Assembly (NCBI GenBank): GCA_022793655.1
Contig: JAAWDG010000017.1
Span: 1 to 64,000 of the forward strand
Source of the DNA: Clostridiales bacterium
Lineage (GTDB): Bacteria > Bacillota > Clostridia > Oscillospirales > CAG-272
Direction of reading: 5' to 3'
Length of the DNA: 64,000 nt
Shown here: in pieces, positions 1-8,327 of the stretch
Numbering within the stretch: position 1 is the first letter of the stretch
Layout: every line of letters begins with the position of its first letter
Position numbers and translations under genes: made by a program
Notes under the pieces: model-generated
The model's database searches: none
What the model saw: only the letters and a program-made list of their open reading frames with translations
What the model was told of the DNA's origin: nothing

Positions 1-77
1 AACAAGAAGCGTCAGAGAGCTTAAACGACACATGCATTTTTGCATGTAAAAAAGAACCTCTGTTATACGGTAAATGC

Positions 78-124
78 AAAAGACATAACGATATTAAAAA
101 ACATATCGTTATGTCTTTCTTTTT
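78..124 (+). terminator. Intrinsic terminator
   Basis: Perfect 14-bp inverted repeat (arms 81-94 and 103-116) with an 8-base loop, followed by a T-rich run. It probably ends transcription of the gene lying to the left of the window. Confidence 0.75.
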
Positions 125-203
125 CCTATGAAAAAGAATAATACCCATCCCATTGTCTTGTGTAGTCAATTATGAGTAACCTAATAAGATGCGAAAACAT
201 AAC

Positions 204-250
204 AAAAAAAATCCTGCACTCCAAAGGTACGATACCTTGTAAAGCAGGAT
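204..250 (-). terminator. Intrinsic terminator of the pyridoxamine-oxidase-fold gene
   Basis: On the minus strand a two-tier hairpin (outer arms 211-217 and 244-250, inner arms around AAGGTA/TACCTT) is followed by eight T residues. It lies about 50 bases after the stop codon of the minus-strand gene. Confidence 0.85.
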
Positions 251-301
251 AGATAAAAAACGTGCCGTTTTATTGGTGCTAATCGCACTCAGGTCTTTTG
301 A

Positions 302-730
302 TTATTTCCAATCATTTATATGAAAACTTTCTGATTTCAAATTACAATAGTATCGGCCCTTTATCGCAGTAAACTTTAACACACAATAATCAGGATCACT
401 CACGCCTTGTTTATAATACAAGGTATCGCCTGTACGCCAGATTTCTTTTTTGATTGATTCCTCTTGCGTGACCTCTATAGTGCCAGTGAGCATAACGCCC
501 TCATATTTAAAATACTTCTTGCTATAAAAATAAATGCTTGCCTTGGGATTCTTCATCCATTGCTGTACGCGCATAGAGGAGGTATTCGTTGAAAAATAAA
601 AACAATTGCCTTCTATTTTACGCGGCGCAAGCATGGCTTTCATATTAGGAAAGCCATCTTCATCAACCGAAGCGATGAAAGCCACCGTTTGTTTTTTGAT
701 AAACGCGGTCATCTGCTCTTTCGTTTTCAT
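302..730 (-). CDS. Pyridoxamine 5'-phosphate oxidase-fold protein
   Basis: A 142-residue cytoplasmic protein with the split-barrel FMN-binding fold of the pyridoxamine-phosphate-oxidase-like superfamily. The N-terminal half carries the typical pattern of a short helix followed by FIASVDEDGFPNMKAM, then a Y/F-rich strand with MRVQQWMKNPKASIYF. Members of this short class bind flavins or haem and rarely have a known substrate. It is far shorter than genuine PdxH (about 215 residues) and lacks its C-terminal dimerisation region, so a vitamin B6 role is unlikely. The gene follows wecB on the same strand after a 72-base gap and ends at its own terminator. Family assignment is firm; function is unknown. 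Confidence 0.82.
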   Translation of the reverse strand: MKTKEQMTAFIKKQTVAFIASVDEDGFPNMKAMLAPRKIEGNCFYFSTNTSSMRVQQWMKNPKASIYFYSKKYFKYEGVMLTGTIEVTQEESIKKEIWRTGDTLYYKQGVSDPDYCVLKFTAIKGRYYCNLKSESFHINDWK

Positions 731-802
731 CGAAAAATTACTCGCCTTCCCATTTCATAAAAATGCGTTTCCTATCTGAAAAGCCTATTTTACGAAACCG
801 GA

Positions 803-1918
803 CTATCCTTCGCTGCATTCATCGTTTTCTAAAATATCGGCAATTCTCTTGGAGGCAAGGCCATCTCCATAAGGATTCGACGCCTGGCTCATTTTCTCAT
901 ATTCAGCCGGATCATTTAATAATGTCTGAAAAGCGCGGTAAATTACCTCTTCATCTGTGCCAACCAAACGAAGTGTACCCGCCGCGATTCCCTCGGGCCG
1001 CTCGGTTGTATCACGCATGACCAAAACCGGTTTGCCAAGCGAAGGCGCCTCTTCTTGAATACCGCCTGAATCAGTCAAAATGAGATACGAACGAGCCAAG
1101 AAATTATGAAAATCCAATACATCCAGCGGTTCAATAATATGAATACGATCATCGTTACCAAATACTTCCTGCGCCGCTTCTCTAACAGCTGGATTCATAT
1201 GGATTGGATAGATCACCTTAATATCCGGCGTCTCATCGATAATCCGTTTGATAGCCCGGAACATGCGCCGCATAGGCGCGCCTAAATTTTCTCTGCGATG
1301 TGCTGTGAGCACAATTAAACGAGACCCCTTGGCCCAAGTCAACTCAGGATGGATATAGTCCTCTCGGACCGTTGTTTGCAATGCGTCGATCGCCGTATTA
1401 CCGGTGATATAAATACTTTGTTCGTCTTTACCCTCCCGCAGCAAGTTATCGCGGGACAGCGCCGTGGGAGCAAAATGGTATTTCGCAATAACACCCACTG
1501 CCTGACGATTAAACTCCTCTGGATATGGCGAATAAATATTATACGTTCGAAGGCCTGCTTCCACATGGCCAACCGGAATCTGCAAATAATAGCAGGAAAG
1601 CGCAGTGGCAAAGGTAGTGGATGTATCACCGTGTACTAAGACCACATCTGGTTTTTCTTTTTCTAACACCTCTCGAATTCGCTCTAAAATATTGGTCATG
1701 ACATCAAAAAGTGTTTGTTTATCTTTCATAATCGAAAGGTCATATTGAGGCTGCACGTTGAATGCCTCTAACACTTGATCCAGCATGCTCCGGTGCTGAC
1801 CGGTTACACACACAACCGTTTCTATACTTTTTCTGCTTTTTAGTTCATTCACAAGCGGACACATTTTAATCGCTTCGGGACGTGTACCAAAAACAAGCAT
1901 AACCTTCTTTTTTTTCAT
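803..1918 (-). CDS. wecB: UDP-N-acetylglucosamine 2-epimerase (non-hydrolysing)
   Basis: A 371-residue cytoplasmic enzyme that interconverts UDP-GlcNAc and UDP-ManNAc, supplying ManNAc units for teichoic-acid linkage or surface polysaccharides. It starts with the family signature FGTRPEAIKM at residues 10-19. It also has HGDTSTTFA, HVEAGLRT, the TAHRREN motif near residue 205 and the DSGGIQEEAP nucleotide-binding loop near residue 283. Length and ends match bacterial WecB/MnaA. A clear minus-strand promoter lies just upstream, facing the YwlG-like gene. No glycosyltransferase neighbours are in the window, so the polymer it serves is unknown. Confidence 0.95.
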   Translation of the reverse strand: MKKKKVMLVFGTRPEAIKMCPLVNELKSRKSIETVVCVTGQHRSMLDQVLEAFNVQPQYDLSIMKDKQTLFDVMTNILERIREVLEKEKPDVVLVHGDTSTTFATALSCYYLQIPVGHVEAGLRTYNIYSPYPEEFNRQAVGVIAKYHFAPTALSRDNLLREGKDEQSIYITGNTAIDALQTTVREDYIHPELTWAKGSRLIVLTAHRRENLGAPMRRMFRAIKRIIDETPDIKVIYPIHMNPAVREAAQEVFGNDDRIHIIEPLDVLDFHNFLARSYLILTDSGGIQEEAPSLGKPVLVMRDTTERPEGIAAGTLRLVGTDEEVIYRAFQTLLNDPAEYEKMSQASNPYGDGLASKRIADILENDECSEG

Positions 1919-1984
1919 TCTGTTTTTCCTTTATGCGTATTATAAGAAATTTAAAGCTCATCAAAAAGCCTTTTGTTTTCCTTT

Positions 1985-2046
1985 ATTATACTGTATGTTG
2001 TTTTTTTTTGCAACCGCTTGACAATAAGAAACAAGACCAGTATACT
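1985..2046. promoter_or_regulatory. Back-to-back sigma-A promoters for wecB and the YwlG-like gene
   Basis: Minus strand: TTGCAA (2008-2013), 17-base spacer, TATAAT (1985-1990), reading to wecB. Plus strand: TTGACA (2018-2023), 17-base spacer, TATACT (2041-2046), reading to the 177-residue gene. The two -35 boxes are four bases apart, so polymerases may compete. Confidence 0.8.
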
Positions 2047-2132
2047 GTAATCAATAATAAGGACAAGTTTTTAGCTGCGCTAAATTTGAGCCATAAGCTG
2101 TTCCTATCAAAATCGCAGCATGGAGGCTAAAT

Positions 2133-2666
2133 ATGAATATTAGTGAACAAACAAAGCAAATGATGCAAGAGCTGCTTGAACGCAGCAACTTGACAGAAGG
2201 CGATATTTTAGTGGTTGGCTGTTCCAGCAGTGAAATCGCTGGCGGTGAGATTGGGAAAGCCTCCAGCTTTCAATTAGCTGAAGAGGTCTTTCATGTAATT
2301 CATGAAGCGTGTCAAAAAAAGAAAATCCACCTGGCGGCCCAATGCTGTGAGCATCTCAACCGTGCTTTGATTATTGAAAGCGATTGTGCGCGCCAATACA
2401 GACTTGAACCAGTGTGTGCTGTGCCCAAGCCCAAAGCAGGTGGTTCTTTTGCTACCTGCGCATGGACAACGTTTAAACAGCCTGTGACCGTAGAACATAT
2501 TCGCGCCACTGCTGGTATCGATATCGGTGGCACGCTAATTGGTATGCATTTAAAAGAAGTGGCTGTGCCTGTGCGCTTATCGGTTCGTCAAATTGGCAAG
2601 GCGCCTATTATTTGCGCAATCACACGGCCAAAATATATTGGTGGTGAACGCGCAAGCTATGTATAA
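2133..2666 (+). CDS. YwlG/TIGR01440 family protein
   Basis: A 177-residue protein of the UPF0340 family (B. subtilis YwlG), almost universal in Firmicutes and of unknown function. Recognisable stretches are the N-terminal EDGxxVVGCSSSE-like segment, here GDILVVGCSSSEIAGGEIG at residues 23-41, the HLNRAL segment near residue 73, and a glycine-rich C-terminal half with AGIDIGGTLIGMHLK. The start follows a strong GGAGG at 2121-2125 and the promoter at 2018-2046. The gene stands alone and ends at a clear terminator. In other genomes relatives often sit beside ribose-phosphate isomerase or glyA genes, which is not the case here. Confidence 0.88.
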   Translation: MNISEQTKQMMQELLERSNLTEGDILVVGCSSSEIAGGEIGKASSFQLAEEVFHVIHEACQKKKIHLAAQCCEHLNRALIIESDCARQYRLEPVCAVPKPKAGGSFATCAWTTFKQPVTVEHIRATAGIDIGGTLIGMHLKEVAVPVRLSVRQIGKAPIICAITRPKYIGGERASYV

Positions 2667-2730
2667 TCTTGTTGGCTAATCACCTAATTTTCAAAGCATG
2701 TTCCCAAACAAATTTGTTAGTTAATCAAAA

Positions 2731-2763
2731 GCACCGGAAAAGGCCATCTTTTCGGTGTTTTTT
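2731..2763 (+). terminator. Intrinsic terminator
   Basis: A GC-rich hairpin with CACCG/CGGTG ends, flanked by A and T tracts and followed by six T residues. It lies 65 bases after the YwlG-like stop codon. The remaining intergenic sequence to 3003 holds only the next promoter. Confidence 0.85.
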
Positions 2764-2844
2764 ACAGCCATACCATGTCATCATTTGCAAATCTTTTTTC
2801 TGATTATCAAACTTTATTTTTATTTTTACAGTATGTTTATATTA

Positions 2845-2873
2845 TTGCCATTTATAAAATAAAATGGTATAAT
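2845..2873 (+). promoter_or_regulatory. Sigma-A promoter of the DUF5685/J-domain pair
   Basis: TTGCCA, 17-base spacer, TATAAT. It is followed by a leader of about 125 bases without an obvious structure. Confidence 0.75.
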
Positions 2874-3003
2874 ATGATGATAGAAGACAAAATTTGATTT
2901 CATTATGCAACTAAACTATTGCTTGAAAAATTGCCGGTAAACAAATGATTTATACACATAAACTCAAGCATCTCTTTACTTTTACAATCATTAAGGATTT
3001 TTT

Positions 3004-3870
3004 ATGTTTGGATATATCAAGCCCAATCGGGAGGAAATGAAAGTCAAAGAATACCACGCCTATCAAGCAATTTACTGTGGACTATGTAAATGCATGGGTA
3101 AATGCGTCTCTTGTTCAGCGCGCTTTACACTGCGTTACGATTTTGTCTTTTTAGCGCTTTTGCGTACAGCCCTTAGCAAAGAAAAAATTACCTTTAATCA
3201 AGGACGCTGCTTTGCACATCCTTTTAAAAAGAGAGTCTTTGCATTACCCAACGAAGCCTTGCGCTTCTGCTCGAAAGCCAGCGTACTTCTTTCCTATTAT
3301 CAGCTTGAAGATCAGCAGTTAGACCATAAAGGACTGCACAAATGGAAATACAAAGCGCTTTTGATACCAGCCAAGAGGATGCTAAATAAAGTTAATGATC
3401 TTTCTATCTTAGAGCAAGACGTGGCGGCACAACTGCAAAATCTGCATCAATTAGAAGCAGCCAAAGAGCCATCGGTTGACGCACCGGCCGAACTTTTCGG
3501 CCAGTTATTAGGTGAAACGGCCGCTTTTGGTCTGCCAACAAACGAAGGCCGCATTGCCCGCGAGATTTGCTTTCATATAGGCAAATGGATCTATTTTGCC
3601 GATGCACTTGACGATTTAGAAAAAGATCGCAAAACCGGTAATTATAATCCATTGCTCACTTATGATGAAAAAGACCCCGCTAAGATAACTGAATATATGT
3701 TCGACGCTATGGCCATGGAACGAAAAGCAATTGGCAATACATATGCCCTAATTGATTTTGAGGACAAAAGCCTAAAAGCCATTCTTGATAATATTTTAGA
3801 TGAGGGCCTTGTGTTAGCCGAGAGAAAAATACAATCAAAAACGGAGAAATACCATGCAAGATCCCTATAG
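3004..3870 (+). CDS. DUF5685 family protein
   Basis: A 288-residue mostly helical protein beginning MFGYIKPN and carrying the cysteine-rich [17 protein letters not shown] segment at about residues 24-40. This start and motif are typical of DUF5685 proteins of Clostridia; the cysteine spacing suggests metal or disulfide binding. Near the C-terminus [18 protein letters not shown] (about residue 203) recalls the aspartate-rich DDxxD region of prenyl-synthase-like helical folds, but this is only a resemblance. The gene overlaps the J-domain gene by 17 bases, so the two are translationally coupled and probably act together. Function unknown. Confidence 0.75.
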   Translation: MFGYIKPNREEMKVKEYHAYQAIYCGLCKCMGKCVSCSARFTLRYDFVFLALLRTALSKEKITFNQGRCFAHPFKKRVFALPNEALRFCSKASVLLSYYQLEDQQLDHKGLHKWKYKALLIPAKRMLNKVNDLSILEQDVAAQLQNLHQLEAAKEPSVDAPAELFGQLLGETAAFGLPTNEGRIAREICFHIGKWIYFADALDDLEKDRKTGNYNPLLTYDEKDPAKITEYMFDAMAMERKAIGNTYALIDFEDKSLKAILDNILDEGLVLAERKIQSKTEKYHARSL

Positions 3871-4459
3871 TATTCTGGGTGTAGCACCGAACGCACCCGA
3901 TGATGAAATAAAAAAAGCTTACCGAGAATTAGCCAAAAAATACCACCCGGATAATTATACTGACTCTCCCTTAGCTGATATTGCCAGCGAAAAAATGAAG
4001 GAGATTAACCAAGCCTACGACCAGATTCAAAAAATTCGCACAAACGCAAAAACAACTTTTGACGGCAACAAGGCCTATACCGATTCCTCAAGCACGCAAT
4101 TCGCCGACATTCGCACCATGATCAACAATGGGCAATTCACTGAGGCGGAAATGATATTAGATTATATCGCCACTGACGACCGCAATGCCGAATGGAACTT
4201 TCTAAAGGGGTGTATTCTAACGCAAAAAGGCTGGTATTTTGATGCCAGACGTCACTTTGAAACCGCTTGCTATATGGATCCTGAAAATGAAGAATACCGC
4301 AATGCCCTTCAGCGCGTCAAAATGGCCTCTGGCGGCACCACTACGGGTTACCGCACGGTGAAAGACGACAACTGCAGCATGTGCGACTGCTGTTCCAGCC
4401 TCATTTGCGCCGACTGCCTTTGCGAATGCTGCGGCGGTGATTTAATTCGCTGTTGTTAA
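3854..4459 (+). CDS. J-domain protein with TPR-like middle and cysteine-rich tail
   Basis: A 201-residue protein. Residues 3-60 form a J-domain with the HPD triad at residues 31-33, which stimulates Hsp70 (DnaK) ATPase. Residues about 90-155 look like two tetratricopeptide-type helical pairs. The last 30 residues contain eleven cysteines in CxxCxCC-type clusters, suggesting metal binding. It lacks the Gly/Phe linker and zinc centre of true DnaJ, so it is a specialised co-chaperone. It overlaps the DUF5685 gene, pointing to a shared client, possibly that protein itself. The class is firm; the client is inference. Confidence 0.85.
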   Translation: MQDPYSILGVAPNAPDDEIKKAYRELAKKYHPDNYTDSPLADIASEKMKEINQAYDQIQKIRTNAKTTFDGNKAYTDSSSTQFADIRTMINNGQFTEAEMILDYIATDDRNAEWNFLKGCILTQKGWYFDARRHFETACYMDPENEEYRNALQRVKMASGGTTTGYRTVKDDNCSMCDCCSSLICADCLCECCGGDLIRCC

Positions 4460-4581
4460 ACAAGAATGGCGCGCAAAAATTAACACTATTTTCCTGCACA
4501 CTGCAAGTAAAAAACAGGTCATCATTTCATTTTTAATTGGCGGACACAAGATGCTCTAAAAGTGCCGCATGGAGGCTAAGA

Positions 4582-5103
4582 ATGAAAACAAAAAAATTAG
4601 CGCTGTGTGCTATGCTAAGCGCACTTGGCTGTACGCTGCTTTTAGTCGGTTCTTTTTCAGAGCTGTTTGATCTCACCTTTACTTGCGCTGCTTCTCTGAT
4701 TGTGGTTTTCACCGTCATTGAACTCAAAAGGCCCTATCCCCTACTCGTCTATTTTGTGACTGGCACGATCTCTTTTTTCATCTTGCCCATCAAATTTTCA
4801 GCCCTTGTCTATCTATTGTTCGCTGGTATTTATCCGATCATCAAGGGTTTTCTTGAAAGGCACATTCACCATGTGCTTCTTTTATGGTTTGTAAAACTGC
4901 TTTACTTTAATGCGGTTTTAACAGCTATTTTGATAATAGCTAAATATATTTTGCTGCCCACAGAAGAAGATATAATGCCGATTTTCCTTTATGTAATAGG
5001 AAATTTGACATTTGTCTTATTTGATTACGCTTTAACAAAGCTAATCTCGCTCTACCTATTTAAACTCCGCGCTAAACTAAGAATCGGAAGGTTATTAAAA
5101 TGA
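4582..5103 (+). CDS. Small integral membrane protein, unknown function
   Basis: A 173-residue hydrophobic protein with about five predicted membrane segments. The MKTKKLALCAMLSALG start resembles the first helix of ECF-type substrate-binding membrane proteins. The chosen ATG has GGAGG at 4571-4575 with good spacing; an upstream in-frame ATG at 4537 lacks a ribosome-binding site. The last helix ends in a basic tail (KLRAKLRIGRLLK), placing that end in the cytoplasm. The stop codon overlaps the start of the acyltransferase gene (ATGA), so the two are coupled. It could be an orphan S-component-like protein; this is not established. Confidence 0.7.
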   Translation: MKTKKLALCAMLSALGCTLLLVGSFSELFDLTFTCAASLIVVFTVIELKRPYPLLVYFVTGTISFFILPIKFSALVYLLFAGIYPIIKGFLERHIHHVLLLWFVKLLYFNAVLTAILIIAKYILLPTEEDIMPIFLYVIGNLTFVLFDYALTKLISLYLFKLRAKLRIGRLLK

Positions 5104-6047
5104 ATGAAATTGTAAATGAATTAGCTTTTCCTGTGGAGGCACAAAAAGAAATTTTATATTGTCGCGACTTGTTAGCAAACAACAGTGAATTTCAAGAACT
5201 GATTCAAAAGGCTGAACAAGAATACAAAAAGAACGGCACCTTAGATTACGCTGGCTTATCAGACAAAGCAGGCGTTTTAGCTGAAAAAACAGGCGTAAAC
5301 AGCGCTATTGGCATGCTTCTTTTCTTCTTGTATTTATGTCCTATTGCCAAAACATTTTACGCTAAAAAGGGACTTGATGATAAAATCTATAAAGATTCCT
5401 TTTATGATCTGACCATAAAAGCCCTCGAATGCAAGCAAGTGCAAGGCGTTTGGGGAACACATACCAACTGGTTTGGCCGTTTTTTCGACCTAACACGTTT
5501 CAAACTCGGCCGGCTTGAATTTGAAGAAAAGGAATTTGATTTTGACTATCTTGGCTTTAAGAAAGGGACCCAAGGCATCAATGTGCATATTCCCTCTTGC
5601 GGTCCTTTACCTCACGAAGAATGTTTGCACGCCTACCAGCAAGCAGCTGAGTTTTACCGTAAACTGCAAAAACACGGTAAGGTTTTATTTTTCTGCTCTT
5701 CTTGGCTGCTCGCAGAAGAAATGAAATTATTTCTCGCGCCTGATGCTAACATCCGTCAATTTGCAGACGATTATGATATCATCTATACTCGTACGGTAGA
5801 AGGCTTTCCTGACGCATGGCGGGTCTTTGGCGCCGACTATCAAAAGCCAGCAGACAAGCTGCCAAGAAACACATTACTTCAAAAAGGCTATGCTGACTAT
5901 CTATTAACACACGACACCACCACCGTGTCTTTAGGCGTTTTTGTTTATGATATTGCAAAACAGCGCATTTGTCATCAAAACGGAAATAATACGAGTAATC
6001 GCTCCGATAATGATTCATCTGAAAAAGAAAAAAGCCCATCTCTATGA
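5100..6047 (+). CDS. GNAT-like acyltransferase domain protein
   Basis: A 315-residue soluble protein that appears to match the two-domain acyltransferase family with an N-terminal helical domain (about residues 1-130) and a C-terminal GNAT-like domain (about 135-290). Supporting segments are the VQGVWGTHTNWFGRFFDLTRFKLGRLEFE stretch and GINVHIPSCGPLPHEECLHAY. It starts four bases inside the preceding membrane-protein gene. The C-terminal 25 residues are polar and low in complexity, unlike the domain. The substrate is unknown. The assignment rests on remembered family patterns rather than a search. Confidence 0.65.
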   Translation: MNEIVNELAFPVEAQKEILYCRDLLANNSEFQELIQKAEQEYKKNGTLDYAGLSDKAGVLAEKTGVNSAIGMLLFFLYLCPIAKTFYAKKGLDDKIYKDSFYDLTIKALECKQVQGVWGTHTNWFGRFFDLTRFKLGRLEFEEKEFDFDYLGFKKGTQGINVHIPSCGPLPHEECLHAYQQAAEFYRKLQKHGKVLFFCSSWLLAEEMKLFLAPDANIRQFADDYDIIYTRTVEGFPDAWRVFGADYQKPADKLPRNTLLQKGYADYLLTHDTTTVSLGVFVYDIAKQRICHQNGNNTSNRSDNDSSEKEKSPSL

Positions 6048-6048
6048 A

Positions 6049-6077
6049 TTGACATCTTTTAAAGAATGTGCTATCAT
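6049..6077 (+). promoter_or_regulatory. Sigma-A promoter of the yicC-rsmB operon
   Basis: TTGACA, 17-base spacer, TATCAT, starting two bases after the acyltransferase stop codon. It probably drives the nine-gene run that ends with rsmB. Confidence 0.75.
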
Positions 6078-6135
6078 TAATTTATTATGATGTTTGGTCA
6101 AGAAAAGAAAAACCAAACACCGGAGGAATTCTGAT

Positions 6136-7023
6136 TTGATTAGAAGTATGACTGCTTATGGCAGGGCTAAAGAACAAATTGGCACAAAACAAATTCTTGT
6201 CGAAATAAAAAGTGTAAACAGTCGTTATTTAGACACACAGGTCAAAATAGCAAGAGCGTATGGTTATTTAGAAGATAAAATAAAAACCTATATTAAAAAT
6301 CAGGGGCTTGCACGGGGCAAAATTGAAATTTTTGTTGGTATTGACGTAACCGCCTCTGAAAGTGCTTTTGTTGCTTTAGACGATATTTACACCAAAAGCT
6401 ACATAAACGCGCTTAAAAGACTGCGTGACGATTACGGGCTCGCCGACGATATGACTGTGATGAGCATAGCGGCGAACCGGGATATTTTTTCTGTTGTCAA
6501 AGAAGATGAAGACACCGAAAAAGAATGGGCCGATGTGAAAATCGTGCTTGATAAGGCGCTTGCCTCTTTTTTGGCCGCCAGAGAAGCAGAAGGCGAACGG
6601 CTCATGAACGACCTTGTGCAGAAAAAAGCACATCTTGTTTGCTTGACAGGCGAAATTGCTGAAAAAAGCGCCGAAAATCTTGCCGCTTACCGCGACAAAT
6701 TAGAGGGACGTTTAAAAACGATTTTAGACGATAATAACTTAAAAATAGACGAACAGCGTATTTTGACTGAATGTGCTATTTTTGCCGATAAAGTAGCTAT
6801 TGATGAAGAGATTGTACGACTGCATTCTCATTTCAAAGCATTTGACGAGATCTTTGCCGGCACCGAACCGGTGGGCAGAAAATTAGACTTTCTCTTGCAA
6901 GAAATGAACCGTGAAACCAACACCATCGGTTCTAAAGCGCAAGATGCACAGATTGCAAGGCTCGTCATTGAAATGAAAAACGAACTCGAAAAAATCAGGG
7001 AACAAATTCAAAATCTTGAATAA
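6136..7023 (+). CDS. yicC: YicC family endoribonuclease
   Basis: A 295-residue cytoplasmic RNase-like protein. The family start IRSMTAYGRA is at residues 2-11 and the C-terminal block GRKLDFLLQEMNRETNTIGSKAQD near residues 250-275 is the YicC signature, including the conserved E, N and T residues. I chose the TTG at 6136 because GGAGG lies at 6122-6126 with correct spacing and known homologues begin there; an in-frame ATG further upstream (6094) adds 14 basic residues without homology. Relatives act in RNA degradation and stationary-phase adaptation. It is first in a Clostridia-typical order with remA, gmk and rpoZ. Confidence 0.93.
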   Translation: MIRSMTAYGRAKEQIGTKQILVEIKSVNSRYLDTQVKIARAYGYLEDKIKTYIKNQGLARGKIEIFVGIDVTASESAFVALDDIYTKSYINALKRLRDDYGLADDMTVMSIAANRDIFSVVKEDEDTEKEWADVKIVLDKALASFLAAREAEGERLMNDLVQKKAHLVCLTGEIAEKSAENLAAYRDKLEGRLKTILDDNNLKIDEQRILTECAIFADKVAIDEEIVRLHSHFKAFDEIFAGTEPVGRKLDFLLQEMNRETNTIGSKAQDAQIARLVIEMKNELEKIREQIQNLE

Positions 7024-7063
7024 CCATTCTCTTATACCGAAAAAATAAAGAAGGATCTAAAAC

Positions 7064-7330
7064 TTGGAATTTATCAATGCGGGATTTGGCAACTATATAG
7101 CCGTGAATCGAATACTGACTGTGGCCGCGCCAGATGCAGCCCCCATCAAACGCATGGTACAAGATGGAAAAGAAACCGGACGAGTAATTGACATCTCGTG
7201 CGGGCGAAAAACAAAATCAGTACTTTTCACAGACAGTGAATATATCATATTATCGGCACTTACGCCTGAAAAAATATATGCACTGTTAAACGACGAAAAA
7301 AACGAACCTTTGGAGGAGACAAATCCATGA
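7064..7330 (+). CDS. remA: RemA/DUF370 extracellular-matrix regulator
   Basis: An 88-residue DNA-binding protein of the RemA family, which in B. subtilis activates matrix and osmoprotection genes by wrapping DNA as an octameric ring. Diagnostic parts are FINAGFGNYIAVNRI at residues 3-17, PIKRM near residue 28 and the GRKTKSVLFTDSEYIILSAL strand-helix. The start is a TTG at 7064, the only codon that gives the conserved N-terminus. The stop overlaps the gmk start by four bases. The remA-gmk-rpoZ order is common in Firmicutes. Target genes here are unknown. Confidence 0.93.
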   Translation: MEFINAGFGNYIAVNRILTVAAPDAAPIKRMVQDGKETGRVIDISCGRKTKSVLFTDSEYIILSALTPEKIYALLNDEKNEPLEETNP

Positions 7331-7938
7331 GACAGGGCCTTCCTATTGTCATTTCAGCGCCTTCCGGTACCGGAAAAGGAACTGTCATTTCCCTTTTAAT
7401 GAAGCAACTTCCTAATGCTTTCTACTCGATTTCCTGTACAACGCGTTCACCTCGTCCGAAAGAAAAAGAAGGGGTCAATTATTATTTTATTGATCGTGAT
7501 GATTTTGAATCCAGAATCAAAAATGGTCTCATGCTCGAATATAATGAATATGTAGGCAATTTATATGGAACCCCTAAAAAAGAAACCGACGAAAAATTGG
7601 CATCTGGTATTGATGTCATTTTTGAATTAGATGTCAACGGGGCTATGCATTTGCAGCAATCCATGCCAGGCGCTGTGCTCATCATGATTATGCCGCCTGA
7701 TTATTCATCGTTAGAAGCCCGTTTGCGAGGCCGTGGCACTGACACAGATGAAGTTATTGCCGGCAGGATGCAAACTTCATTGCAAGAAATTCAGTTTTTT
7801 AGCCGTTACCACTATTTTGTTGTCAATGAAACCGGCAAACCAGATAAAGCGGCTTTGGAAATTATGAATATTATTGAAGCAGAACGGCATAGAACCGTTC
7901 GCTATCCCAACTATATAAACAAATTTATAAAAGATTGA
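7327..7938 (+). CDS. gmk: Guanylate kinase
   Basis: A 203-residue essential enzyme that phosphorylates GMP to GDP with ATP. The P-loop SAPSGTGKG is at residues 10-18. The GMP-binding segment SCTTRSPRPKEKEGVNYYF follows at about 36-54, and VIFELDVNGA is near residue 97. Length matches bacterial Gmk. It is translationally coupled to remA through an ATGA overlap and lies 16 bases before rpoZ. The pairing with RNA polymerase omega is a conserved arrangement in many bacteria and links GTP supply to transcription. Confidence 0.97.
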   Translation: MRQGLPIVISAPSGTGKGTVISLLMKQLPNAFYSISCTTRSPRPKEKEGVNYYFIDRDDFESRIKNGLMLEYNEYVGNLYGTPKKETDEKLASGIDVIFELDVNGAMHLQQSMPGAVLIMIMPPDYSSLEARLRGRGTDTDEVIAGRMQTSLQEIQFFSRYHYFVVNETGKPDKAALEIMNIIEAERHRTVRYPNYINKFIKD

Positions 7939-7954
7939 TTTGGAGGATACAGAC

Positions 7955-8230
7955 ATGATTATGGAGCCATCTGTTGATGAACTAACCAAAGGTAAATTTA
8001 ACCGGTACACATTAGTCATTGCCACCGCGAAATGCGCCCGCATGGTAACAGACGAATATGTAGAACAGAGAGAACAAGCTGAAAAGATGCTTGCTAATAA
8101 AGAAACGGACAAGAGTCTTGCCTCCTTAATTGACAAAGATGTAAGAGACCGAAAAGCTGTTACCAATGCAGTCAACCGTTTAGATAGAGGCGATTTTATT
8201 ATTGTAAACGCGCCGTCTATTGAGAATTAA
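7955..8230 (+). CDS. rpoZ: RNA polymerase omega subunit
   Basis: A 91-residue protein that helps assemble and stabilise RNA polymerase by holding the beta-prime C-terminus. The hallmark helices NRYTLVIATAKCARMV and KAVTNAVNRLDRGDF are at about residues 16-31 and 67-81. The ATG at 7955 is preferred over an upstream TTG at 7940 because GGAGG sits at 7942-7946, inside the extended version. An acidic, charged stretch between the helices is longer than in E. coli, as usual in Clostridia. Confidence 0.94.
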   Translation: MIMEPSVDELTKGKFNRYTLVIATAKCARMVTDEYVEQREQAEKMLANKETDKSLASLIDKDVRDRKAVTNAVNRLDRGDFIIVNAPSIEN

Positions 8231-8327
8231 TTATATATCGGTCAAACCGGCAGGGGTGTTAGAATGTTATATTCGTTTCACTCCTTTTTCATTTATAAAA
8301 CAATAAACAGTTGAAAGGAAGGGCGTC

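Larger units (their letters stand above)
1..301. other. Window-edge intergenic region with two terminators
   Basis: No complete gene is visible. In frame 1 the first 24 bases read as seven codons followed by TAA, so they could be the tail of an upstream plus-strand gene; the hairpin at 78-124 would then be its terminator. This is weak because only seven codons are visible. The rest holds the terminator of the minus-strand gene that begins downstream. Confidence 0.3.

Noticed and set aside
763-1020. Plus-strand frame opposite wecB
   Set aside because: Antisense frame of a well-supported enzyme gene, with no ribosome-binding site or family resemblance.
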